The notes under the pieces were generated by a model. It was given only the letters and a program-made list of their open reading frames with translations, made no database searches and was not told the DNA's origin. DNA of 64,000 bases, taken from the NCBI GenBank assembly GCA_004352715.1, contig SCFE01000114.1, forward strand, positions 1,238,154 through 1,302,153. Direction: 5' to 3'. Shown in pieces: positions 21,102 through 32,385 of the stretch; the stretch's first letter is position 1, and each line of letters opens with the position of its first letter. The stretch is from Hofstenia miamia (lineage: Eukaryota; Xenacoelomorpha; Acoela). A program made the position numbers and the translations under genes.

Positions 21102-22241
21102 TGTAATATCCTCGACCAGGCATTATCACTGTTTATCTACTGTTACTGTATAACATTAGCTGTGTTATTGCAGGTAAGGATTTACTTGTTGTTACTGCTT
21201 GACTAGTTTCTTCTGTTAACTTATGTAACCTAGAATTAACTGCTCACTGTTTAGGTGATGAAGCCATGCAGTAATCTCTATAATGATCTTCTGATGGGCA
21301 TCTGCCTGAAGTGGATCTCCGCATCCAGTTTCACTGTTCCATCCAATGCTTGAGTGCCACTTCTCAGCTCAATTGATATAGCTTATGTGTATCCTACATT
21401 AGCTCAGTGCTTACTCAAGACATGACACAATTCAACTTAAACTCTATTATGTGAAAGTGTTATATCAATTTGCAACCTGAATTGTTACTAGTTGTTCATT
21501 AAATATTACATGTAGCCATTACTGAAATATATTGGCTTATTTAAATATATTCTGTTTGAACAACTTCCTAACCTACATTTATAATTTACTACATGTACAG
21601 TCACTTTATCAGTCAATTATAGGTCATTAATTTGGATCTAAAATAATACTAATATAATGCCTAGAGATAGGTCATCCAACCATTTGTTGACAATTAATTA
21701 TTTAATACATGTAGAAATGAAATGCTAGTNNNNNNNNNNNNNNNNNNNNNNNNNNNNNNNNNNNNNNNNNNNNNNNNNNNNNNNNNNNNNNNNNNNNNNN
21801 NNNNNNNNNNNNNNNNNNNNNNNNNNNNNNNNNNNNNNNNNNNNNNNNNNNNNNNNNNNNNNNNNNNNNNNNNNNNNNNNNNNNNNNNNNNNNNNNNNNN
21901 NNNNNNNNNNNNNNNNNNNNNNNNNNNNNNNNNNNNNNNNNNNNNNNNNNNNNNNNNNNNNNNNNNNNNNNNNNNNNNNNNNNNNNNNNNNNNNNNNNNN
22001 NNNNNNNNNNNNNNNNNNCAGCTGAAAATAATGAAAGCATCATTTAGTCAAAAAGTATTTTTATCAACAGACATGAATATCTCTTTTTTGACACATGTTG
22101 TTTCNTGGTTGCATATTACAAATAAATCTGAAATAACACTAATTAATTTGATTACAATATTTTTAATCAACTTCTTTTTGATCTTAATCTCTTTTCTCAA
22201 TGTTTGCAGCTTATTGATGATTTTGTTTGGATGATGCTACA
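21102..22241 (+). repeat. Family B LTR, complete except for an internal gap
   Basis: Starts TGTAATATCCTCGACC and ends GGATGATGCTACA at 22241. 289 N (21730-22018) and a single N (22105) lie inside. It is near-identical to 2410-3000 over its first 600 bp. It lies between the two inverted minisatellites, so it probably inserted into that element. Confidence 0.65.
21730..22018. other. Assembly gap (289 N)
   Basis: Inside a family B LTR. Confidence 0.98.
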
Positions 22242-22381
22242 ATAGCTGCCTCCTTCCTAAATTTTTCTAATATGCATAAAAAATTTACTAGCCTTATTTT
22301 GATGGGATTAATAGTAACCAAGGTATTTAAAACAACTAAACATTTTCAGTGAACTTATAAATTCCTCAGAAAATAGTGTTT

Positions 22382-22579
22382 TTACCTAATACTATAATCA
22401 TGTGCAGTGATTAACCTATATTTACACTGTTTCTCAGAGCATTTCCAATACAAATTTTCTTTCTTTCTCATTTGGAAATATAAAAAATTTCCTTTATATA
22501 GTAACTTAATGCCTCCACGTTTGGTTTTAATTGGCTTAACAGAAGCAGGTCTTCCACTTCCAGATATTTCCATTTCCAA
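22382..22579 (-). pseudogene. FLYWCH-type zinc finger exon, probable MULE transposase N-terminus
   Basis: A 65-codon frame starts MEMEISGSGRPASVKPI and then reads TKRGGIKLLYKGNFLYF, LYWKCSEKQCKYRLIT and AHDY. The GG-xx-L-xY-xG-xxxY-F, YWxC...CxxRL...H pattern is that of FLYWCH fingers, which bind DNA and are found at the N-terminus of animal Mutator-like transposases as well as in host proteins. The exon ends at ATTAG followed by GTAAAA, a plausible splice donor, so the short length may be natural. It lies just inside the right-hand inverted minisatellite and points inward, the place expected for a transposase start. The remainder is not found and may have been displaced by the family B insertion. 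Confidence 0.6.
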
Positions 22580-22652
22580 GTAAATTATAAATCATTTAGT
22601 AGAGATGTTTATTTTACATCATCAACATAATATATTTATAGGACAAGTAGTT

Positions 22653-22789
22653 AGTGAAATATCCAGTTAGTGAAACATCTGGTTGGTGAAATATCAAGTT
22701 AGCAAAATATCCAGTTAGCAAAACGTCTGGTTAGTGAAACATCCAGTTAGCTAAACATTCAGTTAGTGAAATATCCAGTTATTGAAACC
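22653..22789 (-). repeat. 16-bp minisatellite, right array (inverted)
   Basis: About nine units of GTGAAATATCCAGTTA and variants on the plus strand, the reverse complement of the units at 19437-19563. A (TA)n tract follows at 22809-22830. Confidence 0.9.
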
Positions 22790-22830
22790 ATTTCATACCA
22801 ATGCCACAATATATATATATATATATATAT

Positions 22831-23061
22831 TCATGTATATAAAGGAAAAAAATAATTATTGTGATCAAGCAATTGTTCTTATTTAGAAATAGAAATATCA
22901 ATGCCTCATCTCTGCTGTCCTGAGAGGTTAAAGAACTTTAGTATAACTTATATTAGCAGAGGTGAGGTACCCCCTCATTTGGATTACAATATATAGTTGA
23001 GAAATTACTAAAATATTTATATGTGTAAGTCTTATAAAATAAATGGATAAATAAATAAAAT
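22831..23061. other. Short AT-rich spacer
   Basis: No feature seen between the microsatellite and the hAT fossil. Confidence 0.5.
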
Positions 23062-23930
23062 TCAACACAAAATACAAAAATTAACAAAGAAAAAGTTGGG
23101 TTTTTCCAAGAATAGCAACAAATTTGTTGATAATTGTATGTGAATCCATAGAGCTTTTATCCTGTCTCTATAAACTAATAGCATCAGCAAGTCTGACAGC
23201 TGCTTGTTATTCATTGGATTTTGCAGGAGATTTATTATTTGCTTCATTACACTAAATGACCTTTCACATTCTGAGGATGTAACTGGCAAGATTAGAGCAA
23301 TTTTAATGAATTTTTACAAAGTTGAATACTTTTTTGTGTGGATGGAGAAGCACCTGTACATTTAGAATATGTTTTGGTTTTGTTGTGCATCATTCAATAA
23401 ACTTTGAACACAATGCAACTTCCATCTGAATATCAGATTCCCTAACATGATTGGGATATATTCTGGGAATGTGAATAATTTTTCAATGTTAACAAAGCTA
23501 AATGACCCAGGATCCAAGCAAGCAATTCCTTCAAATAAAGTAATACTTTGTGGATTGCAGAGGCTCATTCTCAATTTGTAAACAACATGATCAATGGAAA
23601 CAAAAATGGTATAGACATGAAAATTATTAACAGACATCAATGAAACAGAGTCAATTTGGCAACTGTTCAGCATAATTCTAGCATTACCATTCAGTTTAGT
23701 TGCATAATCATCTGATCATATATCATGTTTATTCCAGAAATTAATGCAATATCCTAAATAAAAGTTTATATCATGTTTCTACAAAAGTTCTGATAAGCCA
23801 GTTATAGGTGCCATTACTTCCTTAAGCAGAACAAGTTTCAAAATAAAGTCAGCATTAATAAGGGCAAACAAGCTTTCCACAGTTCCCCTGTGTCCACTTT
23901 TCTCAGCAAAATATTTCTTCTATTTATTTG
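23062..23930 (-). pseudogene. hAT transposase fossil with C-terminal dimerisation domain
   Basis: hAT transposases move DNA by cut and paste and dimerise through a conserved C-terminal region. The minus strand reads KKYFAEKSGHRGTVESLF, FILKLVLLKEVMAPITGL, then LNGNARIMLNSCQID, a long linker, and finally the signature LPVTSSECERSFSVMKQI followed by NKQLSDLLMLLVYRD. TAG near 23779 and TGA near 23717 interrupt the frame, and a frame change separates the last part (23289-23062). The N-terminal BED finger and the catalytic Asp regions are not found. No terminal repeats or 8-bp duplication could be located. The element is inactive. Confidence 0.75.
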
Positions 23931-24018
23931 ATTAGAAGTATCAGCTCAGTTAAATTTTCAATGAGAAATATGTTCTAAAAGTATACATACCTCACCTAAC
24001 CATATGCAGCCAGGTGAC

Positions 24019-24022
24019 TAAG
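24019..24022. other. Target site duplication TAAG (left)
   Basis: TAAG lies directly outside the LTR end at 24023 and again directly outside the opposite element end at 26732-26735. A 4-bp duplication fits Ty3/Gypsy integrase. Confidence 0.6.
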
Positions 24023-24910
24023 TGTAGAATCACAGGCTGGCAACTCTAATTACACTACAGAACTCATTTTCACAGAAGAGGGTTGCAGAAGTGACTTTAT
24101 CATAACAGCCCTGATTCCATTAAGTTAGAATAGAAAGAATTTAGAATGAACATCAGTAATTCATCCAAGTAACTAGTACTTTTTAGGTAACCTCCAGGAT
24201 GACCAATTCATATGGCTTCCAGCCAAAGTGATGTCTAAAAGAGAAGTGCTTAATTTGAGTGATCAGTGCTACCCTAATTGTCTTACATTTTATTATCTAT
24301 CTCAAACAATAAACATCTCACTTGCATTATTATCTCTCAGCTCACTAAATAATAGCATGTAGTTGCAATGCATTTGTGCTAACCAATGGCATAATATCAT
24401 CACAGTATAATCAATCATTTTTGCATGTACATGTTGAAATCAAACAAAAGGTTTATTATTTCTATGCAAAGCCATAACCATAACCTAATGCAGTCCACAA
24501 TTTGGGCTTGCTTACTGTGTGAATCACTACATGTTGTGTCAGTACTTGGAGAAAGTACCCCCAAATTGCGGCCAGAACTTACACAATTATTATCATATCA
24601 AAAAAGATTTTAATAAATAAAAGGTAGACTGAAGTTGAAACTAAATAACCTCTATTGACCAATTTCTACATCATTGCTCATTATATACATTGTAAAATAT
24701 TACCTGTGTTTGTTTACAATGTAATCTCATGGGATAATCATGTTTGCCTTGCAATTTAATTTGAGCAATAACACTAAATAGCACCTAAGTGAGGGGACAT
24801 TAATCTATTTTCACAAACTAAGCTCAAAATAAATGTTTACATCATCTGAACATCATTACAAAAATAAAAAAATCAAAACAATAATCATGAAATCCCTGAG
24901 TGACTCTACA
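24023..24910 (-). repeat. Family A LTR, complete (888 bp)
   Basis: Starts TGTAGAGTCACTCAGGG at 24910 and ends CTGTGATTCTACA at 24023. The termini TGTAGA and TCTACA are perfect inverted hexamers. No primer site follows the end, so this is a 3' LTR. It contains the TGTTTGTTTACAATG block seen in the other A LTRs. Confidence 0.85.
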
Positions 24911-24919
24911 TGCCCATCT

Positions 24920-26522
24920 TGCTCAAATTAATTCTGTGGTAACAACTGGAGAGCAGATGTAGAGACTATCTTCTGAGTGGTGGTAATCATTTCTATGGTG
25001 AGAACTCCTTCCCAACTGTGAACTTCTGCATACTGGGGTTCTCAAGTGACTTGCATAAGGACTTCCCTCTGAGTTACAAACTCATCTCTTAATTTGAAAA
25101 ACTGTATGGTAGGCATACTTGAGCTGATGGGGCAGTTGCACCTTAAATTGTTCAATCTATGAGTAAATGTGTTGTAAAATCTTTCATACAGCCAGAATCC
25201 CTTAAGTGCTATCATTAATGTCATTAATGCATTGGTATCAGAGCTATGTGTATCCTCAGGTCTGATTGTGGTNNNNNNNNNNNNNNNNNNNNNTGAGTGG
25301 TGGTAATCATTTCTATGGTGAGAACTCCTTCCCAACTGTGAACTTCTGCATACTGGGGTTCTCAAGTGACTTGCATAAGGACTTCCCTCTGAGTTACAAA
25401 CTCATCTCTTAATTTGAAAAACTGTATGGTAGGCATACTTGAGCTGATGGGGCAGTTGCACCTTAAATTGTTCAATCTATGAGTAAATGTGTTGTAAAAT
25501 CTTTCATACAGCCAGAATCCCTTAAGTGCTATCATTAATGTCATTAATGCATTGGTATCAGAGCTATGTGTATCCTCAGGTCTGATTGTGGTGTTGGGAT
25601 ACAAATGAACAAACACTTCCCATAAAGACCCCATTCTTGTAGTGTGATTGATGAAGAGGGAGCAGAACTCTTGAACCTGCTGCAATGTCATTTCATTGGG
25701 GTCAGAAACATAAGTGTGCAGCATGTGATGATCTCTATTTTTTTCATAATGTAGTAATAACAGGTAATAGTTTCAATTTTATTGACCCACATCAAATCTC
25801 CTATGGCCTGAAATACAATGAGAACTCATGGATTCCTCTGTGCCAGTTTTTCATGAGTTTTTCTTAGTTGTTTGTGTATAGGAGATCCTTGACTAAATAT
25901 ATCACAGATAGTTAGCTTCCTATCTATTAATATTCTCTCTTTGTTATCTCCTTCTATCAGTCTTTCTCACACATCTTTATACTCTTCCATTTGACTGAGT
26001 CTGTTTTCCTTGATTCCATTGCTCACAAAATTCAGTTTGTCAGGTAAGTGAGCTGCCACTTTACATTTGCCTTTTTTCACTCTCCACTTGGGTTGTACTA
26101 AAGGAGTCTCTATGCAGGGAGGGGGTATGCACAACCAGTTTTCTTTGTGAATATGATGTTCTCAATCCTGGAAAATAGTTTTTTCTCTTAGTCTTGCAGT
26201 TCCAATTGTGACTGGATAGTTGATTCTCACCTCTCACAATATGTCCCAGAATTTGTTTTGTAACCCAGTTGAGCATAGTTCTTCAATTTGACTGGCTGAT
26301 ATTTTGACATGAGCAGTGGTGCACTCTACATCCAGGGCTACTTGTCACCCTGGAGACTGTAAAATGACCAGATCTTCTTTTGTGAACATTTCTGTTAAGC
26401 ACCATTTCATCATGGTGAGGAAGTTTTTTTCCTTGGATTCAACTAAGACTCTTATTTGAATAGATAAGTCTTCAGCAAATTCTTCAGGATCATGCTCTAT
26501 CATCAGGATTTTCTCATTTTCA
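24920..26522 (-). pseudogene. ORF3 remnant of the deleted element
   Basis: Homology to ORF3 is clear from LMIEHDPEEFAEDLSIQIRV and MMKWCLTEMFTKEDLVILQS (26605-26345) through FINHTTRMGSLWEVFVHLYP, TNALMTLMIALKGFWLYERF and TQREVLMQVT (25724-25362). These match 50128-51669 in the same order. Stops and frame changes occur between blocks. Part of the sequence appears twice around a 21-N gap (24976-25272 and 25294-25592 are near identical), which I read as an assembly duplication. So the apparent length is inflated. Confidence 0.8.
25273..25293. other. Assembly gap (21 N) flanked by a duplication
   Basis: The 297 bp left of the gap are repeated directly right of it. This is the picture expected when overlapping contigs are joined without merging. 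Confidence 0.85.
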
Positions 26523-26731
26523 GTCTGTCTTTGTTTACAATGTAATCTCACATGATAATCATGTTTCCCTTGCAATTTAATTTGAGCAATAACACTACAT
26601 AGCACCTAAGTGAGGGGACATTAAACTATTATCACAAACTAAACTTGAAATAAATGTTTAAATCATCAGGAAGTCATTACAAAAATAAAAAATCAAAAAG
26701 AATAATCACAAAATCCCTGAGTGACTCTACA
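26523..26731 (-). repeat. Family A LTR, 5' fragment
   Basis: Starts TGTAGAGTCACTCAGGG at 26731 and follows the LTR at 24910-24710 closely, then breaks off into ORF3 at about 26523. Confidence 0.8.
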
Positions 26732-26735
26732 TAAG

Positions 26736-27725
26736 GAACTATACTTTTTGTTAGCCATAGACAAAAATAAATGAATGTTCACATTCTGCAGATTTTGTCT
26801 AGCATTGATGAGCCCCCTTTGCCATTGCAATCTCATAAATATGTTCAACAATGGATGCATGTTGTGTGCATGACACAGTATGAGCTTGTCTGGATTTTTG
26901 CTACTAACTGCTTTAGCTGCTAAATTAGTCTAAAATTATAACCACTGCCAAATTCCTTATATGCATGTAGTAGAGTGAGCTGATAATAGCAAAGTGTTGT
27001 AATTATATTGGTGTTTAGCAATAAATAAAAGCTATTAATGATTAAATATTTTAACCAATAATCTCAAACCATTAATCATTAATTTGCTGTGATTTTTTTG
27101 TCCTTAAATGAAAATTACAATATACTGCCACAATATTTATTGTTATTTTAATGTGAGTCAAGTGACAACTGTTATTAAAATTAAATTTCACATTTAATGA
27201 TAGTAAATCTAAAAAGTTCAGTTAATAAACTAGACTAGTTAATATTGAGGTACATGAGTTAATTCAGGACAAAACAAATATGATTCTTTAAAGTGAAATA
27301 ATGGGAGCACACATTCAGGCCATTTAATATTTAGGGCACAATGGCCCCCACTTCTTGAGGCCAGTTTTCATTCAAGAAACCATATAAAACTCTTTGTTAT
27401 CTTTTTACATTTATTAGGTTAACAGCAATTCTACTAAAATTAGAATATAATGAAGTAATCAAATTTATAAATAATTGCTATGTAAAGTACAACACATAGA
27501 AATAATTTATCTATAACTGACATAGACAATGTTAAATGAACACAGTAAACTATAGTTCAATGCCACAATAGTAAATAACTAAATCTGAGATGAGATTACA
27601 AATAAAAAACATCAACTAATACCAACTTGTGATAGGGTTCTCAATTTGCTTTCCTTTCTCCTCCTCATAGTGGCCATCTTTATGAAGTAAGTCCTCATCA
27701 AAGACAAGAGACAAAATATAAATAG
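26736..27725. other. No recognisable feature
   Basis: AT-rich DNA without a coding frame that I can support. Confidence 0.55.
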
Positions 27726-28081
27726 TGTAGAGTCGCTCAGGGAAATTTAGTGCTATTTATATCTTTTTATTTCGATCTAAATCAACTGTATTTTGACGTC
27801 ACTATGACGCTCCTTTTTCGAGATTAGTTTTGTTGCTATCAGTTTTGTGTCCCCTCGTCGGTGCTTTGTTTTGCTCAAATTTAATTTACAAGGGAAAATT
27901 ATTGCAGACATGTTAAACCACGTTGAATATCGATTAGTGTAAACAAAGGCAGGTAAAAATGAATCTTTTTGTATAAAAACTGAGAACACTGTAGCTAATG
28001 TTCAATAGACTTTGTCTACTCTTAACTACCACTCTTACTGTTGTATCTTTTATTTATTTATTACTTTAAATGATAATTATT
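27726..28081 (+). repeat. Family A LTR, 5' part, CpGs preserved
   Basis: Starts TGTAGAGTCGCTCAGGG. Where the other copies read GTCACTC this one keeps GTCGCTC. It retains further CpGs in GACGTCA, CCTCGTCGG and CACGTTG, so it looks younger or less methylated. It has the CRE-like pair, GTAAACAAAGGCAGG and TATAAAA (27972), then enters the 1000-N gap. A more intact element may lie in the gap. Confidence 0.8.
27794..27809 (+). promoter_or_regulatory. Paired CRE-like sites in LTR U3
   Basis: TGACGTCACTATGACG: a perfect TGACGTCA palindrome plus a second TGACG half site, about 170 bp before the TATAAAA. ATF/CREB-type factors bind such sites in animals. Use here is inferred. Confidence 0.5.
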
Positions 28082-29081
28082 NNNNNNNNNNNNNNNNNNN
28101 NNNNNNNNNNNNNNNNNNNNNNNNNNNNNNNNNNNNNNNNNNNNNNNNNNNNNNNNNNNNNNNNNNNNNNNNNNNNNNNNNNNNNNNNNNNNNNNNNNNN
28201 NNNNNNNNNNNNNNNNNNNNNNNNNNNNNNNNNNNNNNNNNNNNNNNNNNNNNNNNNNNNNNNNNNNNNNNNNNNNNNNNNNNNNNNNNNNNNNNNNNNN
28301 NNNNNNNNNNNNNNNNNNNNNNNNNNNNNNNNNNNNNNNNNNNNNNNNNNNNNNNNNNNNNNNNNNNNNNNNNNNNNNNNNNNNNNNNNNNNNNNNNNNN
28401 NNNNNNNNNNNNNNNNNNNNNNNNNNNNNNNNNNNNNNNNNNNNNNNNNNNNNNNNNNNNNNNNNNNNNNNNNNNNNNNNNNNNNNNNNNNNNNNNNNNN
28501 NNNNNNNNNNNNNNNNNNNNNNNNNNNNNNNNNNNNNNNNNNNNNNNNNNNNNNNNNNNNNNNNNNNNNNNNNNNNNNNNNNNNNNNNNNNNNNNNNNNN
28601 NNNNNNNNNNNNNNNNNNNNNNNNNNNNNNNNNNNNNNNNNNNNNNNNNNNNNNNNNNNNNNNNNNNNNNNNNNNNNNNNNNNNNNNNNNNNNNNNNNNN
28701 NNNNNNNNNNNNNNNNNNNNNNNNNNNNNNNNNNNNNNNNNNNNNNNNNNNNNNNNNNNNNNNNNNNNNNNNNNNNNNNNNNNNNNNNNNNNNNNNNNNN
28801 NNNNNNNNNNNNNNNNNNNNNNNNNNNNNNNNNNNNNNNNNNNNNNNNNNNNNNNNNNNNNNNNNNNNNNNNNNNNNNNNNNNNNNNNNNNNNNNNNNNN
28901 NNNNNNNNNNNNNNNNNNNNNNNNNNNNNNNNNNNNNNNNNNNNNNNNNNNNNNNNNNNNNNNNNNNNNNNNNNNNNNNNNNNNNNNNNNNNNNNNNNNN
29001 NNNNNNNNNNNNNNNNNNNNNNNNNNNNNNNNNNNNNNNNNNNNNNNNNNNNNNNNNNNNNNNNNNNNNNNNNNNNNNNNN
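28082..29081. other. Assembly gap (1000 N)
   Basis: Placeholder size. The left edge is inside a family A LTR, the right edge is in unassigned DNA. Confidence 0.98.
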
Positions 29082-30989
29082 AAAACTCTGATGTCCTACC
29101 TTCCTCTTCTGGGAGCAATATATTCATTCCACATTTCTTTATCCTTTCTATTAAACTCTGCCGGATGTTAATTCAACGAACTCTTTTGTCCTGATGGGGT
29201 ACCGTATACCCCTTTCTTTAGTATTTGTATTTGTGTATATATATATATATAAAATTTAGGTTTAAGTTTACGAAACTTCAAGTTGTGAATTGGGTTAGGG
29301 CCTAGGTATATGAAATATTGAAAAATTTAAAATTTAAGGTTAGGATACAGATAATGTCATACACAGGCTTGAGGAGAAACAGGGTCCGCTGATCAGCAGT
29401 AAGGCCGCTAATTTATGAAAAACTTTTATTTCATATATGAGTTTAAATATTCGAAGTAAATGCAACTTTTCTGTTTTTTCATAAACGAAAGCTAGAGAAT
29501 GAGATCTATCTACGATTTTCTTAATAAAAGAATATCAATTTACAACAAATAGACCTTCCGATAAGGAAGAGTAGATAATATATTCGATAGATAATAGTAT
29601 ATGTCTATGTTTATGTCACTAAACTAAAATATGAAATTTCAATTTTCTGTTAAAATCCCATTCCATAAAAATTCGTTTACCGACAATTCGTAATCCAATA
29701 TCAACGTATTAAAATAATATCGTATTTAAGAATTTTCGTATTCGAATTGAGGACCTCATAGAAGCTGATGAAGTTTATTCTAAGACTTTCTAAATACAAT
29801 GCAAATTTTTTAAATGCTCAAGTTTAGCACCTAATATAGGAGGCATTAATCTATTTATATACATTCATTCAAAATCTCAGATTCACAGCAGTTGCTTCAA
29901 TGCAATTGTGTTATTTTTGTGGAAAATTACATTTGATACCCAGCATAATGATATGAAACTTAAGAAATAAGTATTCTTAATGACTATTTTAAGCAGTGGA
30001 GTAGTCATACCACACCTATGCTATATGTGTGAAAATGGAAGTTCAATTCTGGCCTGCTTACATTAAAACAACAAGAATTCATAGTTTAAGCAGATTCCTG
30101 CTTTCTGAAAAACTTTATTATTATTAGAGTTTAAAGGCATGTTTCAGGAAAGATCTCACCCACTATTGTTATCAGCCATTTATATTGAATTGTACCACTT
30201 TGTATTTATAGATTAAGCAATTGAATTATCAAAACTCTTCAAACTAATAGTTGAATAAATAACTATTATTTAACCAGTGGAGGGACCAATATTAAAATCT
30301 TGCAATGATTTAGAGGCTGTTATTATTTTATTCTCCACAAACCTGGCCAGGCCAAAGCCAGTGAACAAGGGTACATATAATACAAATAAGCTAATGAGAA
30401 AATGCAAAGCTTGATTACAATGTTGTTAATTTGAGAAATAATGGTGTGGTAATGAGTATTACCATGAGCTCACATGCTGTGTAATTCATGAAGCTCCAAG
30501 GGGAAGGAGGGACATCATCTCTATATTCCACACAATGGCAAAGCCAAGATCTTGAGCAGCCAAATAATGCAAATCTTGGTTATTTCATATTAGAATATAA
30601 ATTATTTAATAATGCAGCACAAAAACTTCCCCTTGATGTTATTGCATTATATAATTCATCCTATGTAAAGACAGCTATTCCACTTATACAATAACAATAC
30701 AAAGCTAATCTTATAAATTTAGTTTATAGTGACATGTTTTTCTTATTCACTGCTCTGCATTGTGAACTCAGATACTAAGACAAAATAGAAAACAAATGAA
30801 ATTCTCAATGACAAGTGATATATGTTAGATATCCATATCAGAGGTATGTTCTTCTTTTTTGCTTTTTTACAGTTATTTGAGAAGAATTAAGTATTCTACA
30901 AGACTCTTCTGATGCTCAATCTAGTAATAAAACATTGGGATTATTTATCAAATATTTTTGATATAACTTCTTGTGCTAGAAAAGGACTT
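29082..30989. other. No recognisable gene; short TA tract
   Basis: AT-rich DNA with (TA)n at about 29236-29250. A 68-codon frame at 30488-30694 is open but I see no family match or splice context. CpG content in 29090-29760 looks higher than in the retrotransposon remains, so this is probably host DNA. Confidence 0.5.
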
Positions 30990-31655
30990 NNNNNNNNNNN
31001 NNNNNNNNNNNNNNNNNNNNNNNNNNNNNNNNNNNNNNNNNNNNNNNNNNNNNNNNNNNNNNNNNNNNNNNNNNNNNNNNNNNNNNNNNNNNNNNNNNNN
31101 NNNNNNNNNNNNNNNNNNNNNNNNNNNNNNNNNNNNNNNNNNNNNNNNNNNNNNNNNNNNNNNNNNNNNNNNNNNNNNNNNNNNNNNNNNNNNNNNNNNN
31201 NNNNNNNNNNNNNNNNNNNNNNNNNNNNNNNNNNNNNNNNNNNNNNNNNNNNNNNNNNNNNNNNNNNNNNNNNNNNNNNNNNNNNNNNNNNNNNNNNNNN
31301 NNNNNNNNNNNNNNNNNNNNNNNNNNNNNNNNNNNNNNNNNNNNNNNNNNNNNNNNNNNNNNNNNNNNNNNNNNNNNNNNNNNNNNNNNNNNNNNNNNNN
31401 NNNNNNNNNNNNNNNNNNNNNNNNNNNNNNNNNNNNNNNNNNNNNNNNNNNNNNNNNNNNNNNNNNNNNNNNNNNNNNNNNNNNNNNNNNNNNNNNNNNN
31501 NNNNNNNNNNNNNNNNNNNNNNNNNNNNNNNNNNNNNNNNNNNNNNNNNNNNNNNNNNNNNNNNNNNNNNNNNNNNNNNNNNNNNNNNNNNNNNNNNNNN
31601 NNNNNNNNNNNNNNNNNNNNNNNNNNNNNNNNNNNNNNNNNNNNNNNNNNNNNNN
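30990..31655. other. Assembly gap (666 N)
   Basis: The right edge lies in the leader of a family A-like element. Confidence 0.98.
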
Positions 31656-32385
31656 TGAATGAGTGTTGACTAACATGGAGTTCCCTCATGATCTGCTGTC
31701 TCATTGGAAGGAATGCCACAATGATTGTTGGTTTTTAACTTGGTTCACTACTTGGTGTTACAGTTTTGTTTTTATCTTCTATGTGTATGGATTTAATTGC
31801 TAATTGCATGCTGGATTCATACCAAAAAAACCCCACAAGGGGGCCTACTGCTTTTTAATTGTCTCTGTTTTAGTGCTTTTTGTTGTTCTTATTTCTTTGG
31901 AGGTTTTTCTTAAGTTGTTATGGAATTTCTTTTAGATGCAATAATGGCTCATTTTTCTAATACTAGTGTTTATCCTGTTTTTGACACTCTTGTGTGGAGA
32001 TCCCATGCTGTAAGAATTGGTAGCCTGGACACTACTCCTTGCACTGTTTTACCTCTTATTAATCTGTCATTAGTGAATTCCCCCACTTCTTCTATTACTG
32101 TCAATCAAAGATGAATCCTGAACACTGCCACTGCTCCACCAATCCCCTGCTCAGCCCAGCATGTCAAACTAAACTCTTGTTCCCATGGTGGACCATTGAG
32201 AATTGGAATTGGAACAGTTGAGAGAGTCCTTGTCTCAACAAATGGAGCTGTGGATTGAATACCAGTTGAATGCCAATGCACTCTAAAAAGAATTGTTGCA
32301 AAGAGAGATGCAGCAACAGAGATCAGAAAAAAAATTCTGGATGCTATTACTGCCTTACAAATTCAAATACTGGCACCTATTTGGT
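31656..32385 (+). pseudogene. gag: Leader and gag N-terminus of a family A-like element
   Basis: A T-rich leader leads to a frame at 31920-32114 whose part around NTSVYPVF, GSLDTTPCTVLPLINLS and NSPTS follows the gag N-terminus at 43330 (TVTYSP, GSPNITPCTIGPLPDLS, NSPTL). A coiled-coil-like Gln/Glu stretch follows (LLQREMQQQRSEKK). At about 32386 it is cut by the LTR of the next element. This is a truncated copy or an older host of that insertion. Confidence 0.6.

Larger units (their letters stand above)
24023..26731 (-). mobile_element. Internally deleted family A retrotransposon with target duplication
   Basis: From right to left: the first 200 or so bases of a 5' LTR (26731 to about 26523), a direct jump into ORF3 coding sequence, ORF3 remnants to about 24920, a G-rich tract, and a complete 3' LTR (24910-24023). 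TAAG flanks both outer ends. All of gag and pol, the primer site and most of the 5' LTR are missing, so one large deletion ran from inside the LTR to inside ORF3. Confidence 0.8.

Noticed and set aside
17775-22241. 17775-18925 and 21102-22241 as the two LTRs of one family B element
   Set aside because: The two differ far more from each other than 21102 does from 2410, the interior has no coding region, and the minisatellite and FLYWCH layout fits a different element.
19437-22789. CRISPR-like array from the spaced 16-bp units
   Set aside because: Units are directly tandem without unique spacers, and this is a eukaryotic genome.
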